The notes: a model not told the origin generated them from the letters alone. A stretch of 64,000 nt of DNA from DASRDR01 sp035550795 (GCA_035550795.1 DASZOL010000068.1:210589-274588), one strand, 5' to 3'. Counted from the first letter of the stretch, positions 8,579 through 17,807 are shown. Numbers and translations: made by a program.

Positions 8579-9628
8579 CTAGGGCGCGGGGCGGCTCGCC
8601 TCCTGCCGGACCCACTCGTCGAACGGCCCGGACACGCGGACCACCTCGTTGATCAGCCACAGCGAGCGTGACACCAGGATGAGGAAGAGGTCGCCGGCGA
8701 TGCCCACCCGGCGTGTCTCCGGCGTGACCGGGGCGAAGGCGAGGCCGCGGAGGAAGCTGCCGTTGCGGGTGGTCGCGAAGTCGAGGCGCCGGCCATCGGG
8801 CGTGAGGGCGAAGAGCTGCCCCGTCCTCCGCTGCATGACGAACAACGTCCCGCCGGGGCTCGTGGCGAACCCGCCCGGCAGCGGACCCTGGAGGACCGAC
8901 TGCGCGCCGCCGCCGGGGGCGACCCGCCAGATCTCGCCATTCCCCGCTCCGAACGGCGTCTCCGCCGTGCCGTCGGCTCCCACCCAGAGATTGCCGGCCT
9001 CGTCCATCGACAGGAGTCGGGGTCGCGTGAGCGTGGCATGGCGGGCATTGACGACGTTGCCCCGGGCGTCCAGCCGGACGACCACGCCCTCCTCGCGGTC
9101 GGCGACATAGACGTCGCCCGACGGGTCGAGCGCCACGCCCTCCGGGTGGCGCAGGAGCGGCGGGGTGCCCGGCCCGGGGCGGCCGCCGGCGAAGAGGGTC
9201 GGCTTCCCGTCGTGGAACCGGTACAGCGCTCCGAGCTTTGCCCCGCGGTCGTACGTCGTCACCCACACCGGGCCGCGGGCCGCCACGGCGCCGATCTGCG
9301 GGTTCGGAAGCGGCGGGCCGTATAAGTAGCGCGCTTCCGTCTCGGGACTCATCCGGGCCCCCCCCGCTGGAATGCGGTAGATCGCCCAGAGGTCCTCCAC
9401 CTCCCCCGTCCGGAAGCGGGCGCCGGTCCGCGACAGGTAGAGGGCTCCTGCGGCGTCGACGCCGAGCGTCCCCACCGCCGGGATGCCGCTGACCCCCCGG
9501 TCGCCCGAGGTGTCGAACCCCTGGCCCGACACGTAGACCTCGCTCGTGAAGCCAGCCGGGAGCCCGAGGTCGGCGCGCGCGGGACTGACGAGGAGGAGGA
9601 CTGCGAGGAGACCAAGCCACGCCGCCAT
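8579..9628 (-). CDS. Secreted NHL/SMP-30-like beta-propeller protein
   Basis: 349 aa with an N-terminal signal peptide (WLGLLAVLLLVSPARA). The body is a series of about 40-residue propeller blades with recurring patterns such as GVALDPSGDVYVADREEG, LSMDEAGNLWVGADG and GFATSPGGTLFVMQRRTG. This resembles NHL-repeat or gluconolactonase-like propellers. No catalytic set was identified, so it may be a binding scaffold. The ATG at 9628 has GGGAGG six bases upstream, and a TATACT at 9704-9699 could be its -10. It converges with the preceding two-gene unit. Confidence 0.8.
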   Translation of the reverse strand: MAAWLGLLAVLLLVSPARADLGLPAGFTSEVYVSGQGFDTSGDRGVSGIPAVGTLGVDAAGALYLSRTGARFRTGEVEDLWAIYRIPAGGARMSPETEARYLYGPPLPNPQIGAVAARGPVWVTTYDRGAKLGALYRFHDGKPTLFAGGRPGPGTPPLLRHPEGVALDPSGDVYVADREEGVVVRLDARGNVVNARHATLTRPRLLSMDEAGNLWVGADGTAETPFGAGNGEIWRVAPGGGAQSVLQGPLPGGFATSPGGTLFVMQRRTGQLFALTPDGRRLDFATTRNGSFLRGLAFAPVTPETRRVGIAGDLFLILVSRSLWLINEVVRVSGPFDEWVRQEASRPAP

Positions 9629-9781
9629 TCGCGACCTCCCGGGGCCACGAGCGTCGACGCGGCTCCGACATCGGAGCGCGGCTCGGCGACCCTGGCTGAG
9701 TATACGACGGTCGATCGCGTCCGGCGGGGTACGATGGCGAGGCCCCCCGAAGGCGATCGCATTCGGGGAAGGAGGCCGCTG

Positions 9782-11350
9782 GTGACGACGCCGAGGGCAG
9801 GAGGTGCGATACCCGGAGGAGCGACCCCCGCCGGGACCCGGGCCTACGCGGAGCGTCATGCCGCGGCGGGCGAGCGGGCCCACGGACTCCTCGGCCGGAC
9901 GGGCCTCACGGCGTGTCGCCTCGGCTTCGGCGGCTACCGCGTCAACGACGGGACTCCCGCCCACCGCGACGCGCTGAATCGGGCGCTCGCCGCCGGCGTG
10001 AACCTCATCGACACGTCCACGAACTACACCGACGGCGCCAGCGAGCGGCTGGTGGGCCGGGTTCTCGGCGACGCGGTCCGGACGGGCAGCGTGCGACGTG
10101 ACGAGATCGTCGTCGTCTCCAAGATCGGCTACGTCCAGGGGGAGAACCTCGCCCTGGCCCAGGGACGCGAGGCGACCGGACAGCCGTTCCCCGAGATGGT
10201 GCACTACCAAGACGGCTGCTGGCATTGCGTGCATCCCGCGTTCCTCGAGGACCAGCTGGTCCGGTCCCTGGACCGCCTGGGCCTCGAGACGCTCGACGTC
10301 TGCCTGCTCCACAATCCCGAGTACTTCCTCTCCGACGCGGCCACCCGCGGTGACGGGGAGATCGAGGCGATCCGGGCCGAGTTCTACCGCCGCCTCGTCG
10401 CCGCGTTCCGGTTCTTCGAGAAGCGGGTGGCGGCCGGGGCGCTCGGCTGGTACGGAGTGTCGTCCAACACGGTCGCGCACTCGGTGGACGATCCGGAGGC
10501 GACGAGCCTCGCCCGCATGCTCGCGGCCGCCAGGGAGGCCGGAGGTCCCGGCCATCACTTCGGCGTCATCCAGCTGCCGATGAACCTGTTCGAGTCAGGC
10601 GGCGCCCTCGCTCGGATCAATCCGCCGGACGGGCCGGTCGCCCAGCGCCGCACGGTGCTGGAGCTTGCCTCGGGGGAGGGGATCGGCGTCCTGGTCAACC
10701 GTCCGCTCAACGCCGTGATGGGGTCCGGGATGGTGCGCCTGGCTGATTTCCCGGCCGTCGTCGCGGTCGCCGTCCAGCGGCAGCTGGAGAGCGTGCGAGA
10801 GCTGGAAGCCGAGTATCGCCGCGAGATCGCCGCGCACCTTCGCGTGACATCGGACAGCGACAAGCCGGAGAACTTCCTCCGCTGGGCGGATCAGCTTGCC
10901 GGCGTGAGGGAGCGCGTCGCGAGCGTGACGTACTGGGAGCAGATCGAGTGGCAGGTCCGGGGTCTCACGAGGCGTGTCGTCGGCGCCCTGGACACCGGGA
11001 TCGCGGGCGAGCTCGCCGCGCGGTGGCGCGGCTGGCGGGACCGGTACCTGCCCGAGCTCGACCGGCTGCTCGACGGGTTCCGGGCGGAGGCCGCCGGCTG
11101 GAGCCAGCGCCAGAGCCGCGCCGTCGCAGCCGCCGCCGATCCGCTGCTGCCGCCGGAGCGGCGCGGGGCCCCGCTGTCACAGAAGGCGCTGTGGGTCCTC
11201 ACCAGCACGCCGGGCGTCGGCACGGTCCTCGTCGGGATGCGGCGTCCCGCGTACGTCGAGGACGCGACCGGGATGCTGGGCTGGCCGCCGCTCGCCGATC
11301 CCGCTTCCGTCTACACGGCCCTTCGCGACCTTCGCGTGCCCGGCGCCTGA
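9782..11350 (+). CDS. Aldo/keto reductase with extended C-terminus
   Basis: 522 aa. The N-terminal two thirds are an AKR barrel: LGFGGYRVNDG, NLIDTSTNYTDGASE (catalytic Asp and Tyr), VVSKIGYV (catalytic Lys), VCLLHNPE (His region) and GIGVLVNRPLN. A helical insertion or extension of over 100 residues precedes the final TPGVGTVLVGMRRPAYVED cofactor-site segment. At over 500 aa it is much longer than the usual 280-340. The GTG at 9782 is chosen because AAGGAGG lies six bases upstream. Substrate unknown. It is divergent from the propeller gene and convergent with the LLM pair. Confidence 0.88.
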   Translation: MTTPRAGGAIPGGATPAGTRAYAERHAAAGERAHGLLGRTGLTACRLGFGGYRVNDGTPAHRDALNRALAAGVNLIDTSTNYTDGASERLVGRVLGDAVRTGSVRRDEIVVVSKIGYVQGENLALAQGREATGQPFPEMVHYQDGCWHCVHPAFLEDQLVRSLDRLGLETLDVCLLHNPEYFLSDAATRGDGEIEAIRAEFYRRLVAAFRFFEKRVAAGALGWYGVSSNTVAHSVDDPEATSLARMLAAAREAGGPGHHFGVIQLPMNLFESGGALARINPPDGPVAQRRTVLELASGEGIGVLVNRPLNAVMGSGMVRLADFPAVVAVAVQRQLESVRELEAEYRREIAAHLRVTSDSDKPENFLRWADQLAGVRERVASVTYWEQIEWQVRGLTRRVVGALDTGIAGELAARWRGWRDRYLPELDRLLDGFRAEAAGWSQRQSRAVAAAADPLLPPERRGAPLSQKALWVLTSTPGVGTVLVGMRRPAYVEDATGMLGWPPLADPASVYTALRDLRVPGA

Positions 11351-11418
11351 CGGCGGCGGCCGGCGAGCACCGGCAACGCAAGCCGGGACGAGCCCGGGGA
11401 GCCCGGCCGGGCGCCGGC

Positions 11419-12381
11419 TCAGCGACGCAGGGCATGCTCCAGGCGCGGCCGCACCTCCGTCGCCAGGCGTGTCATCGACTCCTCGTCGTAGGGAGCGGGG
11501 AAGCCGGCGAGGAGGTGCCGGTAGCCGGGGCCGATGTCCAGGTAGGGGCGGATCGCGGCCGCCACCTCATCGGGCGTGCCGACGGGCTGGCTCGTCCAGA
11601 GCTGGGCGCACCCGTTGGCCTCGAACAGCTTCTCGAACACGCGCTGCGCCTCGGCGCGCGAGTCGCGGATCACCACGGCGCCGACGACCGTCGTGCGCTC
11701 GATCTCCCGGTGGTCGCGGCCGACCGTGCGGCAGTGCTCCTGGAGGATCGCCTCCTTTCGGCGAACCGACTCGACTCCGCCGCCGATGTTGCACGCGTCC
11801 CCGTAGCGGGCGACCAGCTTGAGGGTCACCTTCTCGCCACCGCCTCCAATCAGCAGCGGGAGCCGGGCCTGCACGGGGGCGGGCAGGTTGCGGACCGCCC
11901 TGGCGTGGTAGCGGACGCCCGCGGCCGACGGCGTCTCGCCGCGGAGCATGCCGCGAATCACGGGCAGCGCCTCTCCGAGCCATCGCAGCCGCTCGGGCGC
12001 GCCGGAGCCGAACGGTAGCCCATAGGCGGCGTGCTCGTCCCCGTGCCAGGCCGCCCCGATGCCGAGGATCGCGCGCCCTCCGGAGATGTGATCGAGCGTG
12101 GTCGCCATCTTCGCGGTCAGGGCCGGCTCGCGGAACGTGTTGGCCGAGACCATGAGGCCGAGACGGATGCGCTCGGTGGCCTGTGCCCAGGCGGCGAGGG
12201 TCATCCATCCCTCGAGGATGGGCCCGCTCGGGTCGCCGACGATCGGGTAGAGGTGGTCCCAGGTCCACAGCGAGTCGTAGCCGAGCCGGTCGGCCCGCCG
12301 GCCGGCGTCGAGGAGGGCGGACCAGGGCGTGTACTGGTTCCAGCAGAGCGCGCCGAGGCGCAGGACGGCGCCGTCACTCAT
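11419..12381 (-). CDS. LLM-class flavin-dependent oxidoreductase (F420-type)
   Basis: 320 aa of the luciferase-like monooxygenase superfamily: LGYDSLWTWDHLYPI, TERIRLGLMVSANTFREPA, ISGGRAILGIGAAWH and LPLLIGGGGEKVTLKLVARY. The pattern resembles F420- or FMN-dependent TIM-barrel oxidoreductases rather than true luciferases. The ATG at 12381 overlaps the stop of the upstream LLM gene (ATGA), so the two are translationally coupled and probably act together. Substrate unknown. Confidence 0.92.
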   Translation of the reverse strand: MSDGAVLRLGALCWNQYTPWSALLDAGRRADRLGYDSLWTWDHLYPIVGDPSGPILEGWMTLAAWAQATERIRLGLMVSANTFREPALTAKMATTLDHISGGRAILGIGAAWHGDEHAAYGLPFGSGAPERLRWLGEALPVIRGMLRGETPSAAGVRYHARAVRNLPAPVQARLPLLIGGGGEKVTLKLVARYGDACNIGGGVESVRRKEAILQEHCRTVGRDHREIERTTVVGAVVIRDSRAEAQRVFEKLFEANGCAQLWTSQPVGTPDEVAAAIRPYLDIGPGYRHLLAGFPAPYDEESMTRLATEVRPRLEHALRR

Positions 12382-13451
12382 GCAGGGTCTCCTGGGAGCC
12401 CGAACGCTTGGGCGAGCAGCTCGTAGGAGCGAAGCCGGGCCTTCGGGTCGTGGGTGATGGTGACGACCACCAGCTCCTCGACGCCGTACTCGACGGCGAG
12501 GGCGAGGAGGGCGGCTCGCACCTGCTCGGGCGCGCCGGCGAACGTGCGCTGGCGCGCGTGCTGGACGATGGCGAGCTCTCGCGAGGAGTACGGGTAGCGC
12601 TCGGCTTCCTCGACCGACGGGTAGGGGCCGGGCCGCCCGGTGTAGAGGCGCACGATGAAGAGGTCCCGGCTCCGCGACAGGCGCTCGGCCTCCGCCTCGG
12701 TGTCCGCGCAGACGGCGAAGACCGCGGCGCTCGCGTGGGCCGCTCCGAGACGCGGTGAGGGCTGGAATGCCCGGGCGTAGGCGCGGGTCACCGCCGCCCC
12801 GCCGTCCGCGTTGATGAAGTGGGCGAACGAGAACGCCGTCCCGAAGTGCGCGGCGCACGCCGCGCTCGCGTCGGTCGAGCCGAGGAGCCAGATCTCGGGG
12901 ACGCCGGCGCCGGCGGGCATCGCACGCACGGCGGCGAGCGGGTGACCGGGGGGCAGAGTCTCGGTCAGGAATCCGATGAGATCGGCGACCTGATCCGGGA
13001 AGCGCGCGACTTCCTCCTCCGCCCATGGGTCGGGCACCGGCATGCCCGGGCGCGCGACACTGCGGCGGCGGAGCGCAACCGCGGTGCGGCCGTCGCTTCC
13101 CGGCGCCCGCCCGATCCCGAGGTCGATGCGCCCCGGGTGGAGCGTCTCGAGCATCCGGAATTGCTCGGCCACCTTGAGCGGACTGTAGTGGGTGAGCATG
13201 ACGCCGCCGGAGCCCACGCGGATCCGGCGCGTGCGGGTGGCGACCTCGCCGATGAGGATCTCGGGAGCCGCTCCGGCGAGCCCCGGCGTCGAATGGTGCT
13301 CGGCTAGCCAGTAGCGCTGGTAGCCGAGCCGGTCGGCCGCCCGGGCGAGGTCGAGCGTCTCCCGGATCGCTTCGGCGGGCGTCTGACCCTCGCGGACCGG
13401 GGACTGATCCAGGACGCTCAGGCGGAGGGCGGCTGGCTCCTCGTCGGCCAC
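12378..13451 (-). CDS. LLM-class flavin-dependent oxidoreductase (MsnO8/YhbW-like)
   Basis: 357 aa. LSVLDQSPVREGQTPAEAIR, YWLAEHHSTPGLAGAAPEI, IRVGSGGVMLTHYSPLKVAE and GRIDLGIGRAPGSD are signatures of the MsnO8/YhbW subgroup of bacterial luciferase-like oxidoreductases, which use FMN. Start is the GTG at 13451. A TAGACT hexamer at 13463-13458 lies six bases before it, consistent with a leaderless transcript. It is the first gene of the coupled LLM pair and follows the QseG-like gene by 82 bases on the same strand. Confidence 0.92.
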   Translation of the reverse strand: MADEEPAALRLSVLDQSPVREGQTPAEAIRETLDLARAADRLGYQRYWLAEHHSTPGLAGAAPEILIGEVATRTRRIRVGSGGVMLTHYSPLKVAEQFRMLETLHPGRIDLGIGRAPGSDGRTAVALRRRSVARPGMPVPDPWAEEEVARFPDQVADLIGFLTETLPPGHPLAAVRAMPAGAGVPEIWLLGSTDASAACAAHFGTAFSFAHFINADGGAAVTRAYARAFQPSPRLGAAHASAAVFAVCADTEAEAERLSRSRDLFIVRLYTGRPGPYPSVEEAERYPYSSRELAIVQHARQRTFAGAPEQVRAALLALAVEYGVEELVVVTITHDPKARLRSYELLAQAFGLPGDPA

Positions 13452-13457
13452 ATGTCG

Positions 13458-13463
13458 AGTCTA
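13458..13463 (-). promoter_or_regulatory. -10 element (TAGACT) of the LLM pair, probably leaderless
   Basis: TAGACT on the minus strand is separated from the GTG start at 13451 by six bases, placing the expected transcript start at the codon itself. No convincing -35 is present. Confidence 0.45.
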
Positions 13464-13533
13464 TCGCGACCCGGAGCCATCGTCCCGCCCCGGCGCGTCC
13501 GAAGCGGGCGGATCGCGAAGCCGAGCCGGGGCG

Positions 13534-13971
13534 CTAGGGCTGGCGCGGGCGCTCGAACTCGAGGTCGATGGTCCTCAGGCGCTCGATCAGGCGCTCCAGC
13601 TGGACGGCCCGCGCGACGTAGGCGCCCAGCACGGTCCGCCAGGCGCGCGCGTCCGGGGCGTAGGGGCTGGTCGGGTGCTCGCGCAGCAGCCGGTCGAGTT
13701 GCGCGGCGGCCTGGCGGTACTCCCGTGCCCCGTTCCCGCTGAGGACCAGGGCGCGGGCGAGGCCATAGAGGGCCTCGTCGTGGACGGGCGCGTCGGGGAA
13801 CCGGTGGACGACGCCGTCCAGGATCCGCGCCGCCGCCGGCGCGTTTCCCGCGCGAAGCTGAGCATCGGCGTCCCGGACGAGCCGGTCGGCCTCCGCGGAC
13901 GACCGCGTCCAGGGCGCCGCGCTGCACGCCGGGAGCGCCACCAGGGCGACCAGCAGCGCCAGGCGTCTCAT
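13534..13971 (-). CDS. QseG-like outer-membrane lipoprotein with helical repeats
   Basis: 145 aa. The signal peptide ends in a lipobox-like LPAC (Cys16), predicting lipid anchoring. The rest is TPR-like (LVRDADAQLRAGNAPAAARI, ALYGLARALVLSGN). The start overlaps the kinase stop as ATGA. In Enterobacteria the glrK-qseG-glrR operon has the same order of sensor kinase and lipoprotein, with QseG needed for kinase function. By position and type this looks like a distant analogue; sequence homology to QseG itself is not demonstrated. Confidence 0.75.
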   Translation of the reverse strand: MRRLALLVALVALPACSAAPWTRSSAEADRLVRDADAQLRAGNAPAAARILDGVVHRFPDAPVHDEALYGLARALVLSGNGAREYRQAAAQLDRLLREHPTSPYAPDARAWRTVLGAYVARAVQLERLIERLRTIDLEFERPRQP

Positions 13972-15383
13972 GCGCCCGGAGCCTCCAGGGGGAGCGTGAA
14001 GGCGAAGCAGCTGCCATTGCCCTCCTCGGAGTCAACCCAGACCCGCCCTCCGTGCGCCAGGACGAAGCTCTTCACGATCGCCAGGCCCAGGCCCGTCCCA
14101 CCGCGTCCCTCGTGAGCCTGCTCGTAGCGGTCGAAGACCGTCCGCTGGAGATCCGCCGGGATCCCGATTCCCGTGTCGGACACCTTCACCAGCAGATGTC
14201 GATCGGCCACTTCGGCGGTGAGACTGACGATGCCGGCCGCGTGGCTGAACTTCACGGCGTTCGAGAGCAGGTTGACCAGCACCTGGTGGATCCGCGGGGC
14301 GTCCAGCAGCAGCTTCGGGATCGAGTCCGACACGGCGATGTCGAGGCGAAGGCCTCGGTCCTCGGCCCAGGGACGGATCTCGTCGACCGCCTCCTGGATC
14401 AGGGAGGGGACGTCGGTCGGATCGAGATCGAGGCGAAGCTTGCCGGTCCTGAGCTTTCCCAGGTCGAGGAGCTGGTTCACCAGACCCAGGACGCGGCTCG
14501 TGTTCATGCGGATGTTCTCGATCAGCGACTCCTGCCGCTCTCCGATCCCACCCGGAGGCGCCTTCCCGAGCCGCTCCGCCGACCAGAGGATGACGGTGAG
14601 CGGCGTCCTGAGGTCATGGGTGATCGCCGAGAACAGCTGCTGCTTGAGGGCATCGAGCTCCCGGAGGCCGGCGGCCATCCGGTTGAAGGCGATGGTCAGC
14701 TCCGCGATCTCGTCGCGGCCGCGGACCGGGATGGGCTCGGAGAGCTTGCGCCGCTCGACGGCCCGCGCGGCGGCGCGCAGCGTCCGCAGCGGGCGGGCGA
14801 TCCTAAAGCTCGCGAAGGCCGCGATGGCGACCGTCACCGCCAGGCTGGCCCCGACGGCGAGGAGCGCCACGAGCCGGCTCTGCTCCTCGAGCACCCCGGC
14901 GACGGTGCCTCGCCGGCGCAGCTCGGCGCTGGATTGCCCGTAGAGGCGCTGGACCAGCGCCTCTAGCCGGACGGCGGTCGGCTCGACGCCCGTTCGATCC
15001 AGAACGGGACGGACGGCGAGGCGCCGGTAGCTGCGGAGCTGTTCGGTCGCTCCCGCGAGAGCCTCCCGCTCCTCCGGGGTCGACACGAGATCCGCCAGCA
15101 TCGCCAGGTCCGCCTCGAGCGCCTGGGCCCGCTCGGCGAGGATTCGGAGGTAGGCTGGGTCCCGGAGCACGGCGTAGCGCGCCTCTAGCCGCCGAAGGGC
15201 GGCAACCCCCTCCAGCAAGGCGATCTCGAGGCGCACCGCGGGCAACGCACGATTGATGATCGTGCGGTTCTCGGCCGTCAACCGCCGCGTCGTGACGAGG
15301 CTCCACCCGGCAAAGGAGAGCATCACCCCGGTGATCAGGGCGAATGCCAGGAACAGCTTGTGGCTCAAGCGGAGTGCCGGCAC
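13968..15383 (-). CDS. GlrK-like membrane histidine kinase
   Basis: 471 aa. A transmembrane helix (about 9-30), a periplasmic four-helix sensor-type region (about 35-170), a second helix (about 171-192), HAMP, then HisKA with SAITHDLRTPLTV (His256). The HATPase follows, with N-box (LVNLLSNAVKFS), G1 (SDTGIGIP) and G2 (GTGLGLAIV) intact. No response regulator is adjacent. The start is taken as the GTG at 15383; no ATG is in frame nearby and a TTG follows at 15365. It is the first gene of a run with the QseG-like lipoprotein and two LLM enzymes. A sigma-54-like element lies upstream. Confidence 0.9.
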   Translation of the reverse strand: MPALRLSHKLFLAFALITGVMLSFAGWSLVTTRRLTAENRTIINRALPAVRLEIALLEGVAALRRLEARYAVLRDPAYLRILAERAQALEADLAMLADLVSTPEEREALAGATEQLRSYRRLAVRPVLDRTGVEPTAVRLEALVQRLYGQSSAELRRRGTVAGVLEEQSRLVALLAVGASLAVTVAIAAFASFRIARPLRTLRAAARAVERRKLSEPIPVRGRDEIAELTIAFNRMAAGLRELDALKQQLFSAITHDLRTPLTVILWSAERLGKAPPGGIGERQESLIENIRMNTSRVLGLVNQLLDLGKLRTGKLRLDLDPTDVPSLIQEAVDEIRPWAEDRGLRLDIAVSDSIPKLLLDAPRIHQVLVNLLSNAVKFSHAAGIVSLTAEVADRHLLVKVSDTGIGIPADLQRTVFDRYEQAHEGRGGTGLGLAIVKSFVLAHGGRVWVDSEEGNGSCFAFTLPLEAPGA

Positions 15384-15681
15384 GCGGAGAGCCCCCGGGG
15401 AGCCATTACAAGCCGGATGCCAGGCGACGGCCACGGGGGGCCGCCCGGGAACCGCCCGATCTATCGAGGAGTTTCGAGCCCGGCTACTCCTGGGCCCGGC
15501 ACGCGCATCCTGCCGGCACGCCCCCCCATGACAAAACGGGGAGGGTCGCTGACCGGAATTCGGCGGTCCCCCCTGAGTGCGGCACGTGCCGGGGGGTGAT
15601 GGCGGGATCCGCGGGGCAGGGAGGCACCGTCCCTTCGATGCTAGACTCTCCACGGGCGCGCCCCTGGCGCGTGCATACGGC
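15384..15681. other. Divergent intergenic region between kinase and mltA genes
   Basis: 298 bases with no supportable gene. It holds a sigma-54-like match on the minus strand (15422-15408) and a TAGACT (15642-15647) that may be a -10 element for the plus-strand mltA gene. Confidence 0.5.
15408..15422 (-). promoter_or_regulatory. Sigma-54-like promoter element
   Basis: The minus strand reads TGGCAT-N5-TTGT, against the sigma-54 consensus TGGCAC-N5-TTGC. The -24 GG and -12 spacing (10 bases) fit, but the -12 dinucleotide is GT instead of GC. It lies 25 bases before the kinase GTG. Confidence 0.3.
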
Positions 15682-16911
15682 ATGCGAAGCCCGTGGATCC
15701 GGACCGCCCGATCGCTCCGTCCGCCTGGAGCCCCGGAGGCTCCGACGGCGCGTGCGCGCGCCGGGCACCCGTGGAGAGGGGGAGCGGCCCTGCTTCTCGT
15801 CCTCGCCGTGACCCTGCCGGTCCGGTCCCCGGCCCAGGGAACGTGGATCCTCCGCCCCCTCGCCGAGCACGACGGACCGACGCTCCTTGACGACGGCGAT
15901 CCCGAGTCGCTCCGTGCGGCCGTGGCGCAGAGCCTCGCGTGGCTCGATCGGCAACCGCCCGGTCGCGGGCTCACCTTCGGGCCGCGGCGCGTGACGATCG
16001 CGGAGTACTCGGCCGGGCTGCGCCGGCTGCTCATGCTGCTTGCCGGCAATCCGGCCCCGGAGGTCCTCGAGGAGCGAGTGCTCGCGGAGTTCGACGTGCT
16101 GTCGAGTGTCGGGCGCCCCGATGGCGCTGTCCTCCTGACGGGTTACCACGAGCCCGTCGTCGAGGCCTCGGACCGGCAGAGCCCCGCCTACCCGATCCCC
16201 ATTCTCGGGCTGCCGGTCAACTTCACCGGCGGGTGGCGGTATCCCCGCTTCCTCAGCCGGGCCGAGATCGAGGCGGGCCGGCTCGGGGCGGCCGCCCGGC
16301 CGCTCGCGTGGGCGCGTGATCCCGTCGACGTGTTCTTCATGGAGGTCGAGGGGAGCGGCACCCTCCGCTTCCCGGGCGGGCGGGAGGTCCGGGTCGGCCC
16401 GGCGGCCACGAACGGCTACCCATACAGGTCGATCGGGCGGCTGCTCATCGACGAGGGTCGGCTCACGGATGAGAACATCTCCATGCACGCGATCCGCTCG
16501 TGGCTCGCCGAGAACCCCGCCGAGCGCGCCCGAGTCCTGCGCCACAACCAGTCGGTCGTGTTCTTCCGGCGGCTCGATGGCCCGCCGACCGGGAGCCTCG
16601 GCGTGCCCCTGACTCCGGTCCGCTCGATCGCCACCGACGCGCGGCTGTTCCCCGCCGGCAGCCTCGCCTTCGTCCGGACGGAGCGCCCGGTCCGGCTCGC
16701 TGACGGGCGGATCGGGTGGAGCCCCCTCAGCCGCTTCGTCCTCAACCAGGACACCGGCGGCGCCATCCGCGGGCCGGGGCGCGTGGACCTGTTCTGGGGG
16801 CGCGGACACGAGGCGGAGCTGGCCGCCAGCGAGATGAAGCAGCTCGGCGAGCTGTACTTCCTCGTGCCCAAGCCGTCGCGTCGGGTGGCGGCCGGCGCTA
16901 GCCTGTCCTGA
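15682..16911 (+). CDS. mltA: MltA-family membrane-bound lytic murein transglycosylase (copy 1)
   Basis: 409 aa with an N-terminal export segment (GAALLLVLAVTLPVRSPAQG). The MltA domain shows LLTGYHEPVVEAS, DPVDVFFMEVEGSGTLRFPG and AIRSWLAENP. The C-terminal 3D domain LNQDTGGAIRGPGRVDLFWG carries the catalytic Asp. These enzymes cleave peptidoglycan to 1,6-anhydro-muropeptides. No lipobox Cys is seen after the signal sequence, unlike E. coli MltA. A paralogue lies 2.7 kb downstream. The ATG at 15682 gives a sensible signal region; longer frames are not supported. Confidence 0.93.
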   Translation: MRSPWIRTARSLRPPGAPEAPTARARAGHPWRGGAALLLVLAVTLPVRSPAQGTWILRPLAEHDGPTLLDDGDPESLRAAVAQSLAWLDRQPPGRGLTFGPRRVTIAEYSAGLRRLLMLLAGNPAPEVLEERVLAEFDVLSSVGRPDGAVLLTGYHEPVVEASDRQSPAYPIPILGLPVNFTGGWRYPRFLSRAEIEAGRLGAAARPLAWARDPVDVFFMEVEGSGTLRFPGGREVRVGPAATNGYPYRSIGRLLIDEGRLTDENISMHAIRSWLAENPAERARVLRHNQSVVFFRRLDGPPTGSLGVPLTPVRSIATDARLFPAGSLAFVRTERPVRLADGRIGWSPLSRFVLNQDTGGAIRGPGRVDLFWGRGHEAELAASEMKQLGELYFLVPKPSRRVAAGASLS

Positions 16912-17011
16912 CGAGCTGGTGGAGGGGCCCGCGGTACAATCGCAAGGTGACCGGCACGCGTGGCCTGTCGCGTCAGCGCGATCCCGGAGGATCGAAGGAG
17001 GCGGCGTCCCC

Positions 17012-17524
17012 ATGACGACGCGGAGCGACCTTGACGAGGCAGAGCAGGCGACGGTCGCGGCGGCCGAGCGGCTCGGCGTGCCGTTCGAGGTGCTCCGCTG
17101 CGACCCGGAGCACGCGGACACCGCGGCTTTCTGCGCGCACTACGGCTACCCGGCGGAGCGCGCCGCGAACACGATCGTCGTCGCGTCCAAGAGGGAGCCC
17201 AGGCAATACGCAGCGTGCGTGGTCCTCGCGACGACCCGGCTCGACGTGAACCACGCCGTGCGCGACCTGCTCGGCGCCGCGAAGTGCTCCTTCGCCTCGG
17301 CGGAGGAGATGCACGCGCTCACAGGGATGAGGGTCGGCGGGGTGACCGCGTTCGGGCTGCCGGGCGGGCTCCCGCTGTACGTGGACGCGCGGGTGATGGA
17401 CCTCGACTGGATCATCCTCGGCACCGGCGGCCGGAACGGCAAGATCCGCATCGCGCCCGCCGTGTTCCACCGCCTCCCCGGGGCCAGGGTCGTGGAGGGG
17501 CTCGCGTTGCCCCAGCGCAGCTGA
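17012..17524 (+). CDS. ybaK: YbaK/EbsC-family aminoacyl-tRNA deacylase-like protein
   Basis: 170 aa of the YbaK/ProX editing-domain family. AANTIVVASKREPRQYAACV contains the conserved Lys of the deacylation site. VGGVTAFGLP and GGRNGKIRIAP are the conserved Gly loops. Known members hydrolyse mischarged Cys-tRNA(Pro) or related aminoacyl-tRNAs. The ATG at 17012 has AAGGAGG upstream; TACAAT at 16935-16940 could be its -10. It heads a closely packed run: small charged protein, amidase, HIT and MltA. Confidence 0.92.
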   Translation: MTTRSDLDEAEQATVAAAERLGVPFEVLRCDPEHADTAAFCAHYGYPAERAANTIVVASKREPRQYAACVVLATTRLDVNHAVRDLLGAAKCSFASAEEMHALTGMRVGGVTAFGLPGGLPLYVDARVMDLDWIILGTGGRNGKIRIAPAVFHRLPGARVVEGLALPQRS

Positions 17525-17528
17525 GGCC

Positions 17529-17807
17529 GTGGCGAGGCCGGGGAGCATCCTGATCGTCGTGGGCCGCGACCAGGCGGAGCTCTACCAGTACTTCCGCTGG
17601 GGGTTCGGCCAGACGCCGGGCGTGGAAGTGGTCCTCGACCGGCGGCTCGGCGAGCGCCGGGGCCGGCGCAACGGGCACGGACCGGCGGACGAACGTCGAA
17701 GAGCCGATCGGCGGCGCGCCGCCGCGACGCGCGCCGAGCTCCTCGCGCGCGGCTTTCTGATCGCCCGGCGCGATTCCAGCGGCGGGGCCCGGGAGAACCT
17801 CCGCTGA
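17529..17807 (+). CDS. Small Arg-rich protein of unknown function
   Basis: 92 aa. It starts with a beta-alpha unit (ILIVVGRDQAELYQYFRWGF), then VEVVLDRRLGERRGRR and a low-complexity basic stretch with DRR/ERR repeats, ending GFLIARRDSS. It starts at GTG 17529, four bases after the ybaK stop, and its own stop overlaps the presumed amidase start. I have the impression of similar short proteins in Deltaproteobacteria and related phyla but cannot name a family. Its basic charge suggests nucleic-acid or acidic-partner binding (inference). Confidence 0.75.
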   Translation: MARPGSILIVVGRDQAELYQYFRWGFGQTPGVEVVLDRRLGERRGRRNGHGPADERRRADRRRAAATRAELLARGFLIARRDSSGGARENLR

